From the NCBI RefSeq assembly GCF_004322755.1, contig NZ_CP036401.1:1612001-1676000 (forward strand): 64,000 nucleotides of DNA, written 5' to 3'. Positions 25,888 through 35,878 of the stretch are shown piece by piece. The position numbers and the translations under genes were made by a program. The notes beneath the pieces were generated by a model. It worked only from the letters and a program-made list of their open reading frames with translations. It did not search any database and was not told where the DNA came from. Each line of letters starts with the position of its first letter. The stretch's first letter is position 1. The DNA comes from Pseudoduganella albidiflava (lineage in GTDB: Bacteria; Pseudomonadota; Gammaproteobacteria; Burkholderiales; Burkholderiaceae_D).

Positions 25888-26741
25888 AAAACCATGTCAT
25901 CGCCCTGGCTGGTGGTCAGCCATGTCAGGCCCATGTCGCCGAAGGCCGCTTCCGCGAACGCCTTCTCGTTGCCGATCTCGACGATCAGCAAGCCGTCGTC
26001 CGTGAGCCGTTCGGCGGCGCCGGCCACGATGCGGCGCACCAGGTCCATGCCGTCGACGCCGCCGTCCAGCGCGATCTGCGGCTCGTGGCGGTATTCCTGC
26101 GGCAGCCGCGCCATCGAACCGGAGTTCACGTAGGGCGGGTTGGTGACGATCAGGTCGTATTTTTTCAGCGGCACGCTGGCATACAGGTCCGACTGGATCA
26201 GGTTCACGCGGTCCGCCAGCTGGTACGTCTCGACATTGCGGCGCGCCACTTCCAGCGCATCCGGCGAAATGTCGACGGCATCGACCTGGGCGTCCGGGAA
26301 CGCGTCGGCCATCATGATCGCCAGGCAGCCGGAGCCGGTGCACAATTCCAGCACGTTGGCCACGCCTTCCGGGTTGTTGACCCAAGGCGCGAAGTAATCG
26401 GGGATCAGTTCGGCGATGTAGGAGCGCGGCACGATGGTGCGCTCGTCCACGTAGAACTGGTAAGTGCCCAGCCACGCCTCGTTGGTGATGTAGGCGGCCG
26501 GCACGCGCTCGGTGGCGCGGCGTTCGATCACGTCCAGCACGCGCTGGATTTCCTCCGGCAGCAGGCGCGCGTCCAGGAAGGGATCGAGCTTGTCCAGCGG
26601 CAGCTTGAGCGTGTGCAGGAGCAGGTAGGCCGCCTCGTCGAAGGCCTCGGCGCTGCCGTGGCCGAAGAACAGCTTTTCCGTGTTGAAGCGGGTGGTCGCG
26701 TAGCGCAGCAGGTCGCGCGGCGTGGCAAAGATGGTCGTCAT
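25857..26741 (-). CDS. prmB: Ribosomal protein uL3 glutamine N5-methyltransferase
   Basis: SAM-dependent methyltransferase (294 residues) that modifies a Gln of ribosomal protein L3. SAM-binding motif I is VLELCTGSGCLAI, motif II region DAVDISPDALEVA, and the catalytic NPPY occurs in IVTNPPYVNSGSM. The N-terminal helical domain and the IVPRSYIAELI stretch before motif I are typical of PrmB rather than PrmC. It lies downstream of dapE on the same strand with a 39-bp gap. Confidence 0.94.
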   Translation of the reverse strand: MTTIFATPRDLLRYATTRFNTEKLFFGHGSAEAFDEAAYLLLHTLKLPLDKLDPFLDARLLPEEIQRVLDVIERRATERVPAAYITNEAWLGTYQFYVDERTIVPRSYIAELIPDYFAPWVNNPEGVANVLELCTGSGCLAIMMADAFPDAQVDAVDISPDALEVARRNVETYQLADRVNLIQSDLYASVPLKKYDLIVTNPPYVNSGSMARLPQEYRHEPQIALDGGVDGMDLVRRIVAGAAERLTDDGLLIVEIGNEKAFAEAAFGDMGLTWLTTSQGDDMVFLLTADQLKL

Positions 26742-26780
26742 GGTAGGTTCTTCCTTTATGCCGGAGCTCGGGCGAGCAGG

Positions 26781-27920
<1,140 letters not shown>

Positions 27921-28271
27921 TTAATGGTTGAAGATCTCGGCATACTGCTCCGGCTTGAATCCCACGTGGCACGTGGTGGCGGTTTGCAGCACGGGGCGCT
28001 TGATCACGGACGGGTTTTCCAGCATCAGCGCGGTGGCGCTGGCCGCATCCAGCACGGCGGCCTTGCGCTCGTCCGGCAGGCCGCGCCACGTCGTGCCTTT
28101 TTTGTTGACGAGGATTTCCCAGTCCACGTGCTTCAGCCAGTGCTGCACGGTGGCGGCATCGAGGCCCTGCTTCTTGAAATCGTGGAAGGTGAAATCCTGT
28201 TGCTGGTCGGCCAGCCAGACGCGGGCTTTCTTCACCGTGTCGCAGTTGGGGATGCCGTAGAGAGTGATCAT
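27921..28271 (-). CDS. yffB: ArsC/Spx-family thioredoxin-fold protein, YffB-like
   Basis: Small thioredoxin-fold protein (116 residues) of the ArsC/YffB group. The N-terminal motif is YGIPNCDTVKKARVWL with a single Cys (Cys10) and no second Cys of a CxxC. The RPVLQ segment resembles the cis-Pro loop (IKRPVL). It is not an arsenate reductase by context: no ars genes are present, and YffB commonly precedes dapE. First gene of the yffB-dapE-prmB unit, with a TATAAT box at 28,318-28,313. Confidence 0.9.
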   Translation of the reverse strand: MITLYGIPNCDTVKKARVWLADQQQDFTFHDFKKQGLDAATVQHWLKHVDWEILVNKKGTTWRGLPDERKAAVLDAASATALMLENPSVIKRPVLQTATTCHVGFKPEQYAEIFNH

Positions 28272-28312
28272 GAACCGGGGAGCGCGAAGGCTAGGACAAA
28301 ACGAAGTCCGCC

Positions 28313-28318
28313 ATTATA
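28313..28318 (-). promoter_or_regulatory. -10 box of the yffB-dapE-prmB unit
   Basis: Minus strand GGCTATAATGGC, 42 nt upstream of the yffB ATG. The same 12-mer core occurs upstream of dapC at 34,089-34,084. The -35 is weak. Confidence 0.6.
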
Positions 28319-28379
28319 GCCGGTCGTCTTCCGGCGGGCGCCGCCGGCGAGCCCCGGGCAGGAGAGTGTTGCTTGTTGT

Positions 28380-28396
28380 TTGATAGTTATTATCAA
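28380..28396. promoter_or_regulatory. TTGATA-N5-TATCAA palindrome upstream of HAF gene 1
   Basis: Exact 6-bp inverted repeat with a 5-nt A/T spacer in an A/T-rich patch of an otherwise GC-rich spacer, 94 nt before the first HAF/PEP-CTERM gene. It has the look of a repressor or activator operator; the regulator is unknown. Confidence 0.4.
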
Positions 28397-28489
28397 AATT
28401 GCATGGATACTGGGTTTGTATTAGTCTCCTGGCTGCGGTATCGCAACCGCATCCAGTAATCAAAAACTACCCAGACAGAGGACAAGAAC

Positions 28490-29548
28490 ATGACCAGGAA
28501 GCTGCTCGCCATGCTGTTTGCCATGCTGCCCATCGCGGCGCAGGCGGAAGTACCGAAATACCGGCTCGATGTACTCGTCGACGGCCCGGCGGGAAGGGGA
28601 GCCGATATCAATAACAGTGGCGTCGCTCTCCTGGGGCTGGAGACGGGCGGCGCCTCCCAGGCATGGCTGATGACCACGACCGGTTCCGTCCACCTGGGCT
28701 CGCTCGGAGGCACCAAGGTGGAAGGTTTCGAGCTGAACGACGCCGGCACCGTCGTGGGAAGTTCATCCCTGGCGGGCAACACTGCCACCCATGCCTTCGT
28801 CTATGCAAACGGCACCATGCGCGACATCGGCACGCTCGGCGGGCTGAACAGCTCAGCGGTGGCGGTCAACAATGCCGGGCTGGTGGTCGGCACCTCGGAC
28901 GTTGCCGGCGGCGGCACCCGCGGCTTCATCTACACCGCTGATGGCGGCATGCGCGATATCGGCACGCTGGGCGGTGCACAGAGCAGGATCCTCGACGTGG
29001 CCGACACCGGCGAAATCCTGGGCAGCGCGCAGACCGAGAGCGGCGAATGGCACAAGTTCCTGTACAAGGACGGCGTCATGACCGATATCCATGACTGGGG
29101 CGGCAACCTGTCCGGCCTGGGAGCGAACGGCGAACTGTACGGCACCTCGTACGACTCGACGCGCAACCAGTGGAGCCTGGAACTGTACAACTCCGCCTGG
29201 TCCCCGGCTGGCGAATGGAACTACAACCTGGCGATACCGAGCGACATGTCGAACGGCTATATGGTCGGTACCAACAACTATGGCACCGGCACGATGCTGG
29301 CCACGGCGGACGGCTACTGGAGTCTCGATAGCTTCACGGAAGGCCAATGGACGTTCCTCGACGCCCATGGTGTCAACGACAGCGGGCAGATCCTCGCGTA
29401 CGGCTGCAGCTGGGATAGCGGCAGCTGTGCCACCGTCCTGCTGAGCCCCGTGCCCGAACCGGCCACGTATGGCATGCTGGCCGCCGGCCTGGGCGTCGTC
29501 GCCCTGGCGCGCCGCCGGAAAGGCGCCGCCGCCAGCCGGTCGGCATAG
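28490..29548 (+). CDS. HAF-repeat PEP-CTERM protein, copy 1
   Basis: Exported protein (352 residues). The signal peptide is 1-19 (ending AAQA). HAF-type repeats follow, with the LGTLGG/LGSLGG core at about 68, 105 and 155, each followed by an N(D/N)AG.VVG turn. The end is the exosortase sorting signal: VPEPATYGMLAAGLGVVALA then ARRRK. It should be processed by an exosortase/EpsH-type system and displayed at the surface or in biofilm matrix. It lies on the opposite strand inside the dap gene region, with a close paralogue 110 bp downstream. Confidence 0.9.
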   Translation: MTRKLLAMLFAMLPIAAQAEVPKYRLDVLVDGPAGRGADINNSGVALLGLETGGASQAWLMTTTGSVHLGSLGGTKVEGFELNDAGTVVGSSSLAGNTATHAFVYANGTMRDIGTLGGLNSSAVAVNNAGLVVGTSDVAGGGTRGFIYTADGGMRDIGTLGGAQSRILDVADTGEILGSAQTESGEWHKFLYKDGVMTDIHDWGGNLSGLGANGELYGTSYDSTRNQWSLELYNSAWSPAGEWNYNLAIPSDMSNGYMVGTNNYGTGTMLATADGYWSLDSFTEGQWTFLDAHGVNDSGQILAYGCSWDSGSCATVLLSPVPEPATYGMLAAGLGVVALARRRKGAAASRSA

Positions 29549-29658
29549 TTCCGGAAAAGAAGCCGCGGGCGGAGCGCCGTTGGCTCCGTCCGGCTGGCCG
29601 GCAAGGATGGCAGTGCGGTAACGGTGAATTTCTTCATTTACGAACTGCGAGGACGACG

Positions 29659-30708
29659 ATGAACAAACTGTGTCTGGCATTGTTGCTCGCCGCGCATGCG
29701 TGGGCTGGCGCGGCAACGCCGATCTACAAGGCCGAATTTCTCGGGGCGGCACACGCCCCGACTGACCTCAACAACAACGGCGCGGTACTGAACAATCTCT
29801 ACGTGGATGGCCATTACACCAGTTCGCTTTCCACCCGGTCCGGCGTCGTGGCGATCGATGGCTTCGGCGGCCCGGATGTCTACGGCGCCGCCGTGAACGA
29901 TGCCGGCGTAGTCACGGGTTATGCCACCCACCTTGACGGAAGGTCGCATGCGTTCGTGCATGCGGACGGGAAAACCCGCGACCTCGGCACGCTGGGCGGC
30001 CTGAGCAGCGGTGCCAGTGCCATCAACAATGCGGGCGCCGTGGTCGGTACATCCTGGAATGCCGCGGGTGAGGCGCGCGCCTTCCTGTACACGCCCGACG
30101 GCGGCATGCAGGATCTGGGCACGCTGGGCGGCGCGAGAAGCGAGGCCCATGGCATCAGCGAGGCAGGCGAAGTGCTGGGTACTTCCTTTACCGCCGCGGG
30201 CGAATGGCACACCTTCCTTTACAGCGGCGGTACGATGATCGATCTCGATACGCTGTATGGTCCTGGCATCCACGGCATCGGGCCGAACGGCGAATTGCTC
30301 GGCACCCGCTGGGAAACGGACGCGGCCGGCAATCTGGTACCGCGCATGATCATCGAGCGCTCTGCCTGGCGACCCACGGGCGACTTCGCCATTGTCTCCA
30401 GCATGGCGGAAGGATACATGCTCGGCAGGAACCGGGACGGCACGGTAGCGATGCTGGCAACGCCGGAAGCCTCCTATGCCTTGGCTGAACTGGCGGGCCC
30501 CGGCTGGCGGATCGAGTTTGCCGTCGACGTCAACGACGCGGGCCAGGTTCTCGCATGGGGATGCAACTGGCAGCTGGGCCATGGCTGCGGCAATGTGTTG
30601 CTGAGTCCCGTGCCCGAACCGGCCACCTGCGGCATGCTCGCCGCAGGTCTTGGCATCGTCGCGCTGGCACGCCGCCGCAAGGGCAGCGCCGTCAGCCGTT
30701 CAGCGTAA
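29659..30708 (+). CDS. HAF-repeat PEP-CTERM protein, copy 2
   Basis: Paralogue of the preceding gene (349 residues) with the same architecture: signal peptide ending AWAGA, HAF repeats with LGTLGGLSSGASAINNAG and LGTLGGARSEAHGISEAG, and VPEPATCGMLAAGLGIVALA plus ARRRK at the C-terminus. A Cys replaces Tyr in the sorting helix. The two genes are most divergent in the N-terminal 80 residues. The stop lies 17 bp inside the convergent pilU coding end, so the transcripts overlap in antisense. Confidence 0.9.
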   Translation: MNKLCLALLLAAHAWAGAATPIYKAEFLGAAHAPTDLNNNGAVLNNLYVDGHYTSSLSTRSGVVAIDGFGGPDVYGAAVNDAGVVTGYATHLDGRSHAFVHADGKTRDLGTLGGLSSGASAINNAGAVVGTSWNAAGEARAFLYTPDGGMQDLGTLGGARSEAHGISEAGEVLGTSFTAAGEWHTFLYSGGTMIDLDTLYGPGIHGIGPNGELLGTRWETDAAGNLVPRMIIERSAWRPTGDFAIVSSMAEGYMLGRNRDGTVAMLATPEASYALAELAGPGWRIEFAVDVNDAGQVLAWGCNWQLGHGCGNVLLSPVPEPATCGMLAAGLGIVALARRRKGSAVSRSA

Positions 30709-31831
30709 ATTCGGTAAACGACGCCTCGGGCGGAGCCGCCTTGCGCTCCGCCTCGGCATCGGCCTGCCGGCTGTCGGGTCCATTGTTCAGGAGCCACAGC
30801 AGGTTGGTGGCCGAATCGGCGTTGGCCAGCGCTTCTTCCTGCGTGATGCGGCCATCCTTCACCAGCTTGTACAGCGCCTGCTCGAACGATTGCGAGCCGG
30901 GCGACAGGCTGCGGTCCAGCGCTTCCTTGAGCTGGCCGATTTCCCCTTTCTCGATCAGGTCCGACACGTAGCGCGTGTTGACCATCACTTCGACGGCAGG
31001 CGTGCGGGTGCCGCCGCCGCTGGAGCGGACCAGCCGCTGCGACACGATGGCGCGGATGGTCGACGCCAGGTCCTGCAGCAGGGCAGGGCGGTTCTCGATC
31101 GGATAGAAGCTGATGATGCGGTTCAGCGCGTTGTAGCTGTTGTTGGCGTGCAGCGTTGCCAGCACCAGGTGGCCCGATTGCGCATAGGCCAGCGCCGCGG
31201 CCATCGTTTCGCGGTCGCGGATCTCGCCGATCAGGATGCAGTCCGGCGCCTGGCGCATCGAGTTGCGCAGCGCGGTGCCGAAATCGCTGGCATCGCTGCC
31301 GATCTCGCGCTGGTTGACGATCGCCTTCTTGTTCTTGAAAAGGTACTCGATCGGGTCTTCCAGCGTGAGGATATGGCCGGAACGCAGTTCGTTGCGGTGG
31401 TCCAGCATCGCCGCGATCGTGGTCGACTTGCCCGAACCGGTCGAGCCCACCACCAGCATCAGCCCGCGCTTTTCCATGATCAGTTCGGCCAGGATGGGCG
31501 GCAGGCTCAGCTCTTCCAGTGCCGGGATGGTGGCCGGCACGTAGCGGAACACGGCGGAGATGGTGCCCCGCTGCCGGAAGGCCGACAGGCGGAAGCGCCC
31601 CAGGCTGGCGACCGGGATACCCATGTTCAGTTCATTGGTCTGCGCCAGTTCCTTCAGTTGCGCCGGCGTGCAGACCTCCGCCAGCAGGGCATCGATGTTT
31701 TCCGGTTCCAGCTTCTGCTGGTTGACCGGAATGAGGTTGCCGTTGATCTTCAGGTGCACCGGCGAATTCACCGCGAAGAACATGTCCGACGCGTTCTTCT
31801 CTTTCATCAGCTGGAACAGGCGGTCCATCAT
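30692..31831 (-). CDS. pilU: Type IV pilus retraction ATPase, PilT/PilU family
   Basis: Cytosolic hexameric motor (379 residues) for pilus retraction. The N-terminal PAS-like domain starts MMDRLFQLMKEKNASDMFFA. Walker A is GSTGSGKSTT (129-138), the Asp box ILTLEDPIEYLF, Walker B CILIGEIRDRETM and the His box LATLHANN. Length and the N-terminus fit PilU better than PilT (about 345 residues). ATG at 31,831 has GAAGG upstream; a second ATG follows directly. It is downstream of dapD across a palindromic repeat. Its last five codons overlap the HAF copy 2 end. Confidence 0.9.
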   Translation of the reverse strand: MMDRLFQLMKEKNASDMFFAVNSPVHLKINGNLIPVNQQKLEPENIDALLAEVCTPAQLKELAQTNELNMGIPVASLGRFRLSAFRQRGTISAVFRYVPATIPALEELSLPPILAELIMEKRGLMLVVGSTGSGKSTTIAAMLDHRNELRSGHILTLEDPIEYLFKNKKAIVNQREIGSDASDFGTALRNSMRQAPDCILIGEIRDRETMAAALAYAQSGHLVLATLHANNSYNALNRIISFYPIENRPALLQDLASTIRAIVSQRLVRSSGGGTRTPAVEVMVNTRYVSDLIEKGEIGQLKEALDRSLSPGSQSFEQALYKLVKDGRITQEEALANADSATNLLWLLNNGPDSRQADAEAERKAAPPEASFTEFTLNG

Positions 31832-31888
31832 GGCGGGAACCTTCAAGGTCAATGGGCAGATCAGCCAGAAGTAACCCCAGAAGCAAGA

Positions 31889-31944
31889 TCCGGGGTCAGA
31901 CCCGGCGGGTCTGACCCCAGTATTTGCCGTTGGGTGAAAAGACT
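31889..31944 (+). repeat. Dispersed GGGGTCAGACCC palindromic repeat, copy B
   Basis: Arms at 31,892-31,903 and 31,907-31,918 with the same GGC loop as copy A, followed by TGCCGTTGGGTGAAAA as in copy A. It lies between the dapD stop and the pilU start and could attenuate read-through from dapD into pilU. Confidence 0.8.
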
Positions 31945-32771
31945 TAAACCCCGCGCAGCAGCTCGTTGATGCCGGTCTTGGCGCGGGTCTGCGCATCCAC
32001 GCGCTTGACGATCACCGCGCAGTACAGGCTGTACTTGCCGTCGGCCGACGGCAGCGAGCCGGAGACCACCACGGAGCCGGAAGGGATGCGGCCGTAGCTC
32101 ACTTCGCCGGTGGCGCGGTCGTAGATCTTGGTCGACTGGCCGATGTACACGCCCATCGAGATCACCGAGTTTTCTTCGACGATCACGCCTTCGACGATCT
32201 CGGAACGGGCGCCGATGAAGCAGTTGTCCTCGATGATCGTCGGGTTGGCCTGCATCGGTTCCAGCACGCCGCCGATGCCCACGCCGCCGGACAGGTGCAC
32301 GTTCTTGCCGATCTGCGCGCACGAACCGACCGTGGCCCAGGTATCGACCATCGCGCCTTCGTCGACGTAGGCGCCGATATTCACGTAGGAAGGCATCAGC
32401 ACCACGTTCTTGCCGATGAACGAACCGCGGCGGGCCACGGCCGGCGGCACCACGCGGAAGCCGCCCTTGGCGAAATCTTCCGGCGTGTAATTGGCGAACT
32501 TGGTCGGTACCTTGTCGTAGAACTGCATGGTGCCGTCCGATGGCAGCACCACGTTGTTCTCGAGGCGGAACGACAGCAGCACGGCCTTCTTGATCCACTG
32601 GTTCACCACCCAGGTGCCGGTATCCTTCTGCGCCACGCGCAGGCTGCCGTCGTCCAGGCCGGCCAGCACGTGGTTGACCGCGTCGCGCACTTCGGCGCTG
32701 GCGTTCGACGGATTGATTTCGGCGCGGTTATCCCATGCCTGTTCGATGATTTGCTGGAGTTGTTGAGTCAT
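31944..32771 (-). CDS. dapD: Tetrahydrodipicolinate N-succinyltransferase
   Basis: Trimeric left-handed beta-helix acyltransferase (275 residues) of the succinylase lysine/DAP pathway. It adds succinyl from succinyl-CoA to tetrahydrodipicolinate. The N-terminal helical domain ([17 protein letters not shown]) is followed by hexapeptide repeats (about 100-235) with [20 protein letters not shown] and [16 protein letters not shown]. The start overlaps the dapC stop (ATGA), so translation is coupled. Confidence 0.96.
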   Translation of the reverse strand: MTQQLQQIIEQAWDNRAEINPSNASAEVRDAVNHVLAGLDDGSLRVAQKDTGTWVVNQWIKKAVLLSFRLENNVVLPSDGTMQFYDKVPTKFANYTPEDFAKGGFRVVPPAVARRGSFIGKNVVLMPSYVNIGAYVDEGAMVDTWATVGSCAQIGKNVHLSGGVGIGGVLEPMQANPTIIEDNCFIGARSEIVEGVIVEENSVISMGVYIGQSTKIYDRATGEVSYGRIPSGSVVVSGSLPSADGKYSLYCAVIVKRVDAQTRAKTGINELLRGV

Positions 32772-34018
32772 GATGCGTCTTCAGTAGAGAGGGATTTGCA
32801 GAAGCGGACGATGCGCTGCGCGGCTTCCAGCCCTTCGGCCGTTTCCGCCACGAGCGCCATCCGGATGCGGTTGCGGCCGGGATTGCTGCCGTGGGCTTCG
32901 CGCGCCAGGTAGCTGCCCGGCAGGACCGTGACATTATATTCGGCGTACAGGCGACGCGCGAACTCGGTGTCCGACAGGCCGGTGCGGCTGACGTCGGCCC
33001 ACAGGTAGAAGCCGGCGTCCGGCAGTGCCACGTCGAGCACTTCGGCCAGCAGCGGCGTGATGGCATCGAACTTCGCGCGGTATTGGGCGCGGTTTTCCGC
33101 GACGTGGGACTCGTCGTTCCACGCCGCGATCGATGCGGCCTGCACCGGCGGGCTCATGGCGCCGCCGTGGTAGGTACGGTACAGCAGGAATTTCTTCAGT
33201 ACGTCGGCGTCGCCGGCCACGAAGCCCGAGCGCAGGCCCGGCACGTTGGAACGTTTCGACAGGCTGGAGAACACCACCAGCCGCGCATACGGCTTGTCGA
33301 CCGTGGACAGGCCCAGCATGTGGGCGGCCTGCAACGCGCCCAGCGGCGGCTCGTCGCCATGGTAGATCTCGGAATAGCACTCGTCGGCGGCGATGATGAA
33401 ATCATGGCGTTCGGACAGCGCGAACAGGTTTTCCCAGTCCGTCAGCGACAGCACGGCGCCGGTCGGGTTGCCGGGCGAGCACAGGTACAGCAACTGCACG
33501 CGCTGCCACACTTCCGCCGGCACGCTGTCGTAGTCGCAGCCGAAATTGCGCGCCGGGTCCGAATTCACGAAGTACGGCTCGGCGCCAGCCAGGAACGCCG
33601 CGCCTTCGTAGATCTGGTAGAACGGGTTCGGGCACACCACCAGCGCCTTGTGGCCGGCGTCCGCGGCGGGATCGATCACCGCCTGCGCGAATGCGAACAG
33701 GGCTTCGCGCGAACCGTTCACCGGCAGCACCTGCGTTGCCGGGTTCAGCGGCGGCAGGCCATAGCGGTGCTCCAGCCACGCGGCGATCGTGCCGCGCAGG
33801 GCATCCGAGCCGGCGGTGGCGGGATACACGGCCAGGCCGGACAGGTTGTCGGCCAGCGCCTGGCAGATGAACTGCGGTGTCGGGTGCTTCGGCTCGCCGA
33901 TGCCCAGGCTGATGGCGCGCCAGGCAGGATCGGGCGTCACGCCGCTGAACAGCTGGCGCAGTTTTTCAAACGGATACGGGTGCAGCTTGTCGAGTAATGG
34001 ATTCACGTCGGGATTCAC
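32768..34018 (-). CDS. dapC: Succinyldiaminopimelate transaminase
   Basis: PLP-dependent class I/II aminotransferase (416 residues) forming N-succinyl-LL-DAP from its keto precursor. The PLP Lys lies in [19 protein letters not shown]; the Asn/Asp/Tyr contacts are in LCSPGNPTG and [10 protein letters not shown]. Start is GTG: a 12-bp direct repeat at the beginning yields GTG AAT CCN GAC twice, so translation could begin at 34,018 or four codons later. No RBS is obvious. First gene of dapC-dapD-(pilU). Confidence 0.94.
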   Translation of the reverse strand: MNPDVNPLLDKLHPYPFEKLRQLFSGVTPDPAWRAISLGIGEPKHPTPQFICQALADNLSGLAVYPATAGSDALRGTIAAWLEHRYGLPPLNPATQVLPVNGSREALFAFAQAVIDPAADAGHKALVVCPNPFYQIYEGAAFLAGAEPYFVNSDPARNFGCDYDSVPAEVWQRVQLLYLCSPGNPTGAVLSLTDWENLFALSERHDFIIAADECYSEIYHGDEPPLGALQAAHMLGLSTVDKPYARLVVFSSLSKRSNVPGLRSGFVAGDADVLKKFLLYRTYHGGAMSPPVQAASIAAWNDESHVAENRAQYRAKFDAITPLLAEVLDVALPDAGFYLWADVSRTGLSDTEFARRLYAEYNVTVLPGSYLAREAHGSNPGRNRIRMALVAETAEGLEAAQRIVRFCKSLSTEDAS

Positions 34019-34083
34019 GTCGGGTCTCAGGAAGGCGCACGGCTGCGCGTGTTTTCTGGTGATGCATGAACGGTCAGCCGGCC

Positions 34084-34089
34084 ATTATA
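34084..34089 (-). promoter_or_regulatory. -10 box of the dapC-dapD unit
   Basis: Minus-strand GGCTATAATGGCC, 66 nt before the first GTG. Same core as at yffB. No good -35 seen. Confidence 0.55.
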
Positions 34090-34145
34090 GCCCGCGTGTG
34101 GCCGGCGCGCCCGCTGCCGGCGCGGCGGGGCCCGGCCCCTGTCCG

Positions 34146-34850
34146 TCACCGCACGCCGTCCAGCAGCGCGCGCATGCGCCGCCAGTGCGAGCCTTGCCAG
34201 AACACGCCGCCGCAGCGCGGGCAGCCGAGGAATGTGTCCTGGCTGTCCCGCACCGAGGGCGGCAGCCGGTCCAGCACGTCGCTCTTCGCGCGCGGCCGCA
34301 GCGGCACGTTGCAGGCCAGGCACAGCGAAAACGGGCGCATCGCCTCGCGCAAGCCGAAGCGCGCCATTACTTCGCGCAACTGCTGTTCCGGCTTCAGCGC
34401 CCGCACGTAGGCGCCGCGCAGTACGCCGCGGCGCTTCAGCAGTTCCCGGTCGCGGGTCAGCGCGATGCGCCCGCCGTGTTCCGCGAAGGCTTCCACCTCG
34501 GCGTCGTCGATATCGTTGTCGTACAGCGTGTCGAAGCCGGCCATGCGCAGCAGCCGGGCCAGCCCGCCCAGGTGAGCGTCGGCCACGAAGCGTGCCTCGG
34601 CCGGCGCCAGGTCCATCGGCGGTGCCGGCGGCACCACGACGTCGTCGCCATCCTCCAGCAGCAGGTCGAGCGGGGCAGGGTGGCCGTTGACGCGCACCTC
34701 GCCCACCTCCGTGTGCGGCACGCCCAGTGCTTCGACCATGTGCTTGACCGTGGCGGCGCGCGCGCATGGCGTGACGACCGCTTGCCCGTGCTGGCCGCGC
34801 GGCAGGAAAAAGTCCAGGGCGGCGTCGAAGCGGAAGGTAGCGGTGACCAT
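34146..34850 (-). CDS. Mut7-C RNase domain protein with ubiquitin-like N-terminus
   Basis: Soluble protein of 234 residues. The N-terminal Mut7-C ubiquitin-like domain (about 1-85) includes HTEVGEVRVNG and DGDDVVVPPA. The PIN-like Mut7-C domain (about 86-165) has RFVADAHLGGLARLLRMAGFDTLY and the TRDRELLKR motif with the acidic residues of the nuclease site. A C-terminal zinc ribbon has CLACN and CPRCGG. Predicted single-stranded RNA nuclease, seen widely but with no assigned pathway. It lies 8 bp downstream of the MerR gene on the same strand. Confidence 0.88.
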   Translation of the reverse strand: MVTATFRFDAALDFFLPRGQHGQAVVTPCARAATVKHMVEALGVPHTEVGEVRVNGHPAPLDLLLEDGDDVVVPPAPPMDLAPAEARFVADAHLGGLARLLRMAGFDTLYDNDIDDAEVEAFAEHGGRIALTRDRELLKRRGVLRGAYVRALKPEQQLREVMARFGLREAMRPFSLCLACNVPLRPRAKSDVLDRLPPSVRDSQDTFLGCPRCGGVFWQGSHWRRMRALLDGVR

Positions 34851-34858
34851 GGCCGCCG

Positions 34859-35272
34859 TCAGGAACCGGTGCCCGGCCGGGGGACCACTGCGTCGTTCAT
34901 CGTCGCCGCGCCGGCCGCGGGCCGCAGGGGGCAGTCGCCCGCGTCATCGAGCCGCGCGGCCAGGTCCGCGCGCAAGGCTGCCAGGCCCTCGATGCGCCGG
35001 TCGATTTCCCCCAGCTTGGTACGCATTGCGGCGCGGATCGCTTCCGGCGAGCCGCCCGGGTCGGCCAGCAGCGGCAGGTCGGCTTCGATCTCGGCCAGCG
35101 TGAAGCCGAGCGACTGCGCGGTGCGGATATAGGTCAGCCATTGCACCGCCTCGGGCGGGTAGTCGCGGTAGCCGTTGCCGCTGCGGCGCGCCGTCAGGAG
35201 ACCGCGTTTTTCATAGAAGCGCAGCGTATCCCGGCTGATGCCGGTCGCCTGCGCGATGTCGCCTATCTTCAC
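34859..35272 (-). CDS. MerR family transcriptional regulator
   Basis: Effector-sensing activator (137 residues). I chose GTG at 35,272 after GGAGGG; a longer frame to 35,326 would run through its own operator. The HTH is KIGDIAQATGISRDTLRFYEKRGLL (shown here as separate motifs IAQATGIS and RDTLRFYEKRGLL), followed by a wing NGYRDYP and a dimer coiled-coil. The C-terminal part has only one Cys (DCPLRP), unlike metal-sensing CueR or CadR. It is divergent from a membrane protein gene across a textbook MerR promoter, which names its probable target. Confidence 0.9.
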   Translation of the reverse strand: MKIGDIAQATGISRDTLRFYEKRGLLTARRSGNGYRDYPPEAVQWLTYIRTAQSLGFTLAEIEADLPLLADPGGSPEAIRAAMRTKLGEIDRRIEGLAALRADLAARLDDAGDCPLRPAAGAATMNDAVVPRPGTGS

Positions 35273-35294
35273 CAGCCCTCCATGCGGAAAATGC

Positions 35295-35326
35295 TTGACC
35301 CTGGAGTGTACTCCAGCCTTTAGCAT
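35295..35326 (+). promoter_or_regulatory. MerR-type promoter/operator
   Basis: TTGACC (35,295-35,300) and TAGCAT (35,321-35,326, or TTAGCA one base earlier) with a stretched 19-20 bp spacer. The spacer holds the dyad CTGGAGT-GT-ACTCCAG (35,301-35,316). Long spacer plus central dyad is the hallmark of MerR-regulated promoters. It points at the gene starting at 35,353. Confidence 0.88.
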
Positions 35327-35352
35327 CGGGTGACCATCTTCGAGGAGCCCTC

Positions 35353-35781
35353 ATGCACACCGCGACATATTCACGCATCGTCCGCGCCAGCGGCATCTAC
35401 GACCTGCTCGTCACCGCACCGTTCGCCACGCCATGGACATTCGCCGTGGTGCACGGGCACCTTTCCGCCATCAACACGGCACTGGGCGGCGCGCCATTGC
35501 CCGCCTTCGCCCCCGTGCACGTGCTGTTCGGCTGCCTGATGGGCACCGTGGTGCTGTTGTGGTCCATCCTGCGCATCGGCGACCCGCAGCCACGTTTCGG
35601 CCGCTACGACGGCATCGGCCGTTTCGGCTTCAGCCTGTGGATGGCCTGGACGCTGGCGCAGACCGGCATGCCCATGCTGTGGCTGTTCATCGTGCCCGAG
35701 CTGGCGTGGGGCATCGTGCAGTGGCTGCCGGTGCGCGATGTGGCGAAGGTGCGGCACGTACCAGCGGCGCGGCACGCGTAG
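35353..35781 (+). CDS. Four-helix membrane protein, probable MerR target
   Basis: Integral membrane protein of 142 residues with about four hydrophobic helices (roughly 15-35, 50-75, 90-108 and 108-125). The start is SRIVRASGIYDLLVTAPFAT and a pair of Trp-rich helices follow. RBS GAGGAG precedes the ATG at 35,353. It is the only gene behind the MerR promoter. Similar proteins are annotated as hypothetical membrane proteins; no function assigned. Confidence 0.75.
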   Translation: MHTATYSRIVRASGIYDLLVTAPFATPWTFAVVHGHLSAINTALGGAPLPAFAPVHVLFGCLMGTVVLLWSILRIGDPQPRFGRYDGIGRFGFSLWMAWTLAQTGMPMLWLFIVPELAWGIVQWLPVRDVAKVRHVPAARHA

Positions 35782-35878
35782 GGGCAGGACTGATGCACAG
35801 GTCCGCGGCCCGCGAAACGGGCCGCGCGGCCGGGCTGCCCGGTGCTATGCTGTGGCCTCAACTTCACGGGAGGTGTCC

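Noticed and set aside
27921..28271. Arsenate reductase call for the ArsC-like gene
   Set aside because: Context is dapE and there are no ars genes; the sequence fits YffB.
28490..30708. Gene duplication as an assembly error
   Set aside because: The two HAF genes differ throughout, so they are true paralogues rather than an assembly repeat.
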